A DNA stretch of 64,000 bases from Phoronis australis (lineage: Eukaryota > Phoronida > Phoronidae). The translations under genes were made by a program, and so were the position numbers. This document shows positions 60,740-64,000 of the stretch, in pieces; the stretch's first letter is position 1, and each line of letters begins with the position of its first letter. Location: contig NMRA01000427.1 in the NCBI GenBank assembly GCA_002633005.1, positions 69,518 to 133,517 of the forward strand, given 5' to 3'. The notes under the pieces were generated by a model, which was not told where the DNA came from, did not search any database, and was given only the letters and a program-made list of their open reading frames with translations.

Positions 60740-62240
60740 TGTCAAATGACTCAAACGGACGCACGTGTGCGAACTTGTTTATTTGCTCTAACACATAAAT
60801 GGCACTTACCGCGGAGTAATGCAGAAGGAAGTGGAATCTTTTATTCAAATGTCAAGGTCAAGTTCATCATAAAGGTAGCACTCAACAGTTTACGCTGATT
60901 TTGGTCTTGAACTTGAAAATATGAACATTAATATGGGCCAAAATCTTCAAAGACCTTGCACAATATATATTGAAACTGATTGCGAATTCAATTTTCCAAC
61001 TTTCACGACTAGCGAAAATACACCCGGCTACTTGACAAAAACATCAAAAATACGCCGAATCATCAGTTTCCACCCCAAAGCCACTTGCATGCTATTATTA
61101 CGAACTGAGAGACAACCAACTTAGACTGCCAAAGCTCTACACATTACATATATAAGGTGAAAAGTAGGTGTCTATCAGCCCGATTTTTTACAAATCCAAA
61201 GTGTTTGAATGGTATCAGAATTTCCTGCTATATTTCCAACTTCCCGCATGTAAGCAGTAACGGTAATAAAAGTCTTCACTTTGCAAAAAGAAGGTCATTG
61301 GGTAAACAACCGGCAAATCTTTCACTCAGATTAAAACTCAAATGCGATCCATAGCCTTCCCATGCAGCACAGGACTTAAAATGCCTAGCCAACGCAGAAG
61401 GCGCCAATTTTTTTATAAATTGAACCGTGGTTTAAAAACTCGAGTGGCACATAAGCGCTATTATTACAGGACGTGTTTTTTGGAACTCGCAGTTCAACGA
61501 TTGGTCCAAAAACTCTTAGGAGGCGCACGCACATTGGCGTCCTTCGTAGAATTGACAAGGAACGAATGGTGGTAGACCGCAGGCAGTGGTTGATACGGAT
61601 GTGCCCAGAGGATATACGGCGACGGGAACCCACTTACCAGTAACGTTAGAGAGAATTCCCGTCCCAGACTGTTGCAGACGTTTTGCATATTGAACAGTTT
61701 ACATATTCAGCAAAATATCGATAGTTAACACGATTCCGTCGCACATTCGGAAAACTGACACTAGCAATGAGATGCAGTTAAAACTGATGTACCTAAATGT
61801 ATCGAACAGTATGACCAATATACCAAAGCAGTTTACCGAACTGCATTCTTAGTTTAGACTGGTGTTTTGTGTTTTTATAGCTAATGATGATTTTCAATCC
61901 ACAAAGCCATGTCTTTTAAAAACATTGGCTAAAAAAGTTAAAGAAACATAGCATATGTTCAATATAATGCTTTTGATAATAATAAGTTTTGAAGTAACCG
62001 TGGAAGCGCGATTGTTCACGGATGTAATGAAACTTCTACATGTACACAGGTGAAATTTTTCGCACGAATTAGATTATATTTCTGTATTCTTATAAACGAG
62101 GCTACCAAATTGTCAGGAATTTTCTGTTCGCAAATTTGACTGTGAAGATTTCAGCATTATGTGAAAAGCTTGGATGGCTCGATTTTTGGAAAATGCTGTC
62201 TTTTTAAATACATTAAATTAGTCTCTGCTACTCTCGCTCA
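60740..62240. other. Unassigned non-coding sequence
   Basis: A plus-strand frame at 61342-61575 (RRRRQFFYKLNRGLK, then KRYYYRTCFLELAVQRL) and the adjoining frame with RRIDKERMVV and QWLIRMCPEDIRRREPTYQ look like one broken basic coding stretch, possibly a decayed transposase, but I cannot name it. Confidence 0.35.
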
Positions 62241-62243
62241 GGG

Positions 62244-62436
62244 CCTCTTAGCTACGGAGACTCTAAAGGGACATCATGAAAACAAAATAAAATTTCAAGA
62301 TTTTGTGTTCCTTCGCAATTTTTGCACTGGAACGCAAAATCTTGAAATTCTTGAAAACAAAAATTTATCGAGAGAGCGCAAAATCGTGATTCTTTTTACA
62401 TCGTGTCCCTTTAGAATCTCTGTAGCTAAGATGTCC
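62244..62436. mobile_element. Foldback MITE, about 190 bp
   Basis: The ends CTTAGCTACGGAGACTCTAA and the complement of TTAGAATCTCTGTAGCTAAG pair over about 40 bp. A second inverted pair (ATTTCAAGATTTTGTGTTCC against its complement near 62330) fills the centre, so almost the whole element folds on itself. No coding. No clear target duplication is visible. Confidence 0.8.
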
Positions 62437-62712
62437 TGGACGAAAGTCGCTTCATAGAGGCATTTTGGTCAATTTGACAAGTTTAGTTTACAGTAAATTA
62501 AAGCATGGACCGTTTTGTGCAAATTAAATAACATACATGTAGGAGTACCTCAAACCGGGGGAGCTTCACTGAACTAGTTACTGAATGTACGTCAACAGAT
62601 CCGAGCAAATGCGTGAATCCCTGGTTTTCACCCACCATGCTTTTCAGTTTAGATAAATGGATGCCGTTGCCGAGTCGCCTGTAGATTTTTAGTCAAGTCC
62701 TCACTAAATACA

Positions 62713-62910
62713 AATTTGCATTTCGTTACAGTAATGGTGCCAGAAGCAGCCAATAACCAGAATAACGGAGATTCAGCTGGTCAGACACACGCTGTCACCA
62801 TTATGGAACAATTGCACACAGTCCCAAGACGGAGAAGAAGGCAATGCACTATTGGTTGCTGTCAGATATGGCGTGTTACGTGTTGCAAAATTCAATGTTC
62901 AAAAAATTAG
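62713..62910 (+). other. Candidate terminal exon
   Basis: An acceptor-like ATTTCGTTACAG ends near 62712. It is followed by an open frame with VPEAANNQNNGDSAGQ, MEQLHTVPRRRRRQC and a cysteine-rich end, stopping at 62908. Composition is protein-like, but there is no known domain and no supporting exon. The neighbouring frame (LLVAVRYGVLRVAKF) is also open. Confidence 0.2.
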
Positions 62911-62937
62911 GTTTGATTTAATTATATGTATTCGATA

Positions 62938-63020
62938 TTTTATATTTATATTTATATTTATATTTGATCTTCTTATATTTATATTTGATCTTCTTATATT
63001 TATATTTGATCTTATACTTT
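62938..63020. repeat. 21-bp AT-rich minisatellite
   Basis: Units of GATCTTCTTATATTTATATTT repeat about three times after a TTTATA run. Low-complexity. Confidence 0.9.
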
Positions 63021-63024
63021 ATAC

Positions 63025-63398
63025 ATTAGATGTAAAAATTTTTGTATTCCATAATGAAAATATCTATGTGCGATTGACTGTTCGATGTTTCGTTTCATAT
63101 GTTCAATAACGGAATTATGGGTATTATGAAACGACGTCCGTGATTGGTTCCCGAATTGATTAAATGGCGGCTACCGAAGGAATGTGTTGCTTCCTCATTT
63201 TTTTGACAATTTAGCCCAATCCATCGATATTTGTAAACACGAATTCAGTGCAGACGATTCATAGGTGGTGAATGATGCTACGCAACAGATAGGTGCCTAT
63301 TTATACGCCCGTCTGTTGATGCGCGATTTTGTGAGGAACTCGGTTCTGGCCCTGACCAGCCAAGTCAACAAGGTCCGCTACGGTTGAGGCCTTGCATC
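63025..63398. other. Unassigned non-coding sequence
   Basis: No gene recognised. Confidence 0.5.
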
Positions 63399-63399
63399 T

Positions 63400-63694
63400 C
63401 ATAGGCGGATTTGGGGGGAGCCCAGCCCCCCCCCCCTTAGCTGCCACAGCAGCAGCGTGGAGCGTAAGGAAATATTGAGTAACTAGGACGGTAGCGCAGA
63501 AGGGGGGGGGGGCTTAGACCCCACTTGGATAGTGGCGTTCCGTTTTTTAATTTTTTAGTCCAGTAGATTTTCCGAACAAAAGGTTCGCATACAACCGGCC
63601 CCCGCTAAACTTTCGGGCCTGTGCTGCAAACACAATTTCCCGAGACAACATGTTGCCCCCCCCCTCTCCTTATGGTATCCTAGATTCGCCACTG
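63400..63694. mobile_element. Non-autonomous hAT-like element
   Basis: The left end CATAGGCGGATTTGG and the right end (complement CAGTGGCGAATCTAGG) form short inverted termini of hAT type. GCATCT lies on both outer sides (left 63394-63399, right 63694-63699, overlapping the end by one base), consistent with a decayed 8-bp duplication TTGCATCT. Long G and C runs occupy the interior. The same terminus occurs at 34807. Confidence 0.6.
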
Positions 63695-63887
63695 CATCTG
63701 GGGGGGGGGTTCTGCTGTACTGCTCTTCTGTCAAACTGGCCGAGACCTGTCCCCATCCACCCAGTGCTGTGGTGGGGCGTATGCGCACGTAGGCGAAGCC
63801 AACCACCTTTTGGCATTTGAACGTAGCGCCTACGCACCGTAAGTAACGTTATAGTAGGGCGTAGGCGTACCGTAGGCGCAGCCAACC

Positions 63888-64000
63888 CTCTTTTTAAATT
63901 ATGCATTAAGACTCTTCCTTGCAGTACAGCTGAATGTGAACGATACTTTAGCGAAATGGATCAGATAGTCAACAGACGATCGGAGGGCCCCAAGATCAGT
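63888..64000 (+). CDS. hAT transposase C-terminal dimerisation region, partial
   Basis: The last 110 bases encode KLCIKTLPCSTAECERYFSE followed by MDQIVNRRSEGPKIS up to the window edge. P-x-S-T-A-E-C-E-R-x-F-S is the hallmark of the hAT-family dimerisation domain, found in hAT transposases and in domesticated relatives (zinc-finger BED/TTF types). Reading is continuous through P-C-S-T, although a good acceptor (CTTCCTTGCAG) overlaps, so the start could also be an exon edge. Upstream catalytic regions are not visible; the gene extends beyond the window. Whether it is intact cannot be judged. Confidence 0.75.

Noticed and set aside
1-64000. CRISPR arrays, prokaryotic operons, rRNA or tRNA genes
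   Set aside because: None seen; the repeats are irregular or microsatellite-like and the sequence has eukaryotic character throughout.

Overview
This window is animal nuclear DNA and consists mostly of non-coding sequence and transposon remains. No complete, confidently recognisable host gene is visible. Open frames are short (longest 167 codons), spliced-exon signals occur, and there are no operons or ribosome-binding sites. Microsatellites and TACATGTA-type motifs are abundant. The transposon spectrum is Kolobok-like, hAT-like, Penelope-like and RTE-like LINE, together with MITEs. This fits a marine invertebrate (lancelet, mollusc, echinoderm or similar), but the species is an inference. 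Four single N bases (35021, 41247, 42648, 46836) mark draft-assembly uncertainty.

Layout. 1-19.8 kb: largely featureless, with a (CA)n tract, a diverged tandem repeat at 7.3-8.2 kb, a 5'-truncated RTE-type LINE tail at 10.4-11.0 kb, a degenerate minisatellite at 13.5 kb and a dispersed repeat at 17.9 kb. 19.8-28 kb: two elements that each carry a THAP zinc-finger gene and, facing it tail to tail, a gene of the P2X7-receptor C-terminal ('ballast') domain type. The one at 26.3-28.0 kb is well preserved, with about 165-bp terminal inverted repeats and TTAA flanks. The one at 19.8-20.5 kb is a broken relic. 28-46 kb: mostly unassigned, with hAT-like and MITE insertions, one good candidate internal exon (32.6 kb), a perfect 17-bp-arm hairpin (38.0 kb) and a 1-kb tandem duplication joined at an N (41.6-43.7 kb).

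46.3-49.2 kb is the most layered part. A third THAP element relic begins at 46314 with the same terminus and the same terminus-to-ATG spacing as the intact one. It runs into Penelope-like endonuclease fragments arranged head to head. One of these is split by about 0.88 kb of foreign DNA containing at least 15 copies of the self-complementary motif CTTAAG within AAACTTAAGTTT blocks. 50-58 kb: dispersed repeats, a three-monomer higher-order repeat (period about 440 bp) ending in a GGAC tract, and an inverted pair of repeats encoding a heptapeptide. 58-64 kb: a 36-bp minisatellite, a foldback MITE, a non-autonomous hAT-like element, and the C-terminal dimerisation motif of a hAT transposase running off the right edge.

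The main biological point is a recurring, compact mobile unit in which a THAP DNA-binding protein and a P2X7-ballast-like cysteine protein are paired convergently without any visible transposase.
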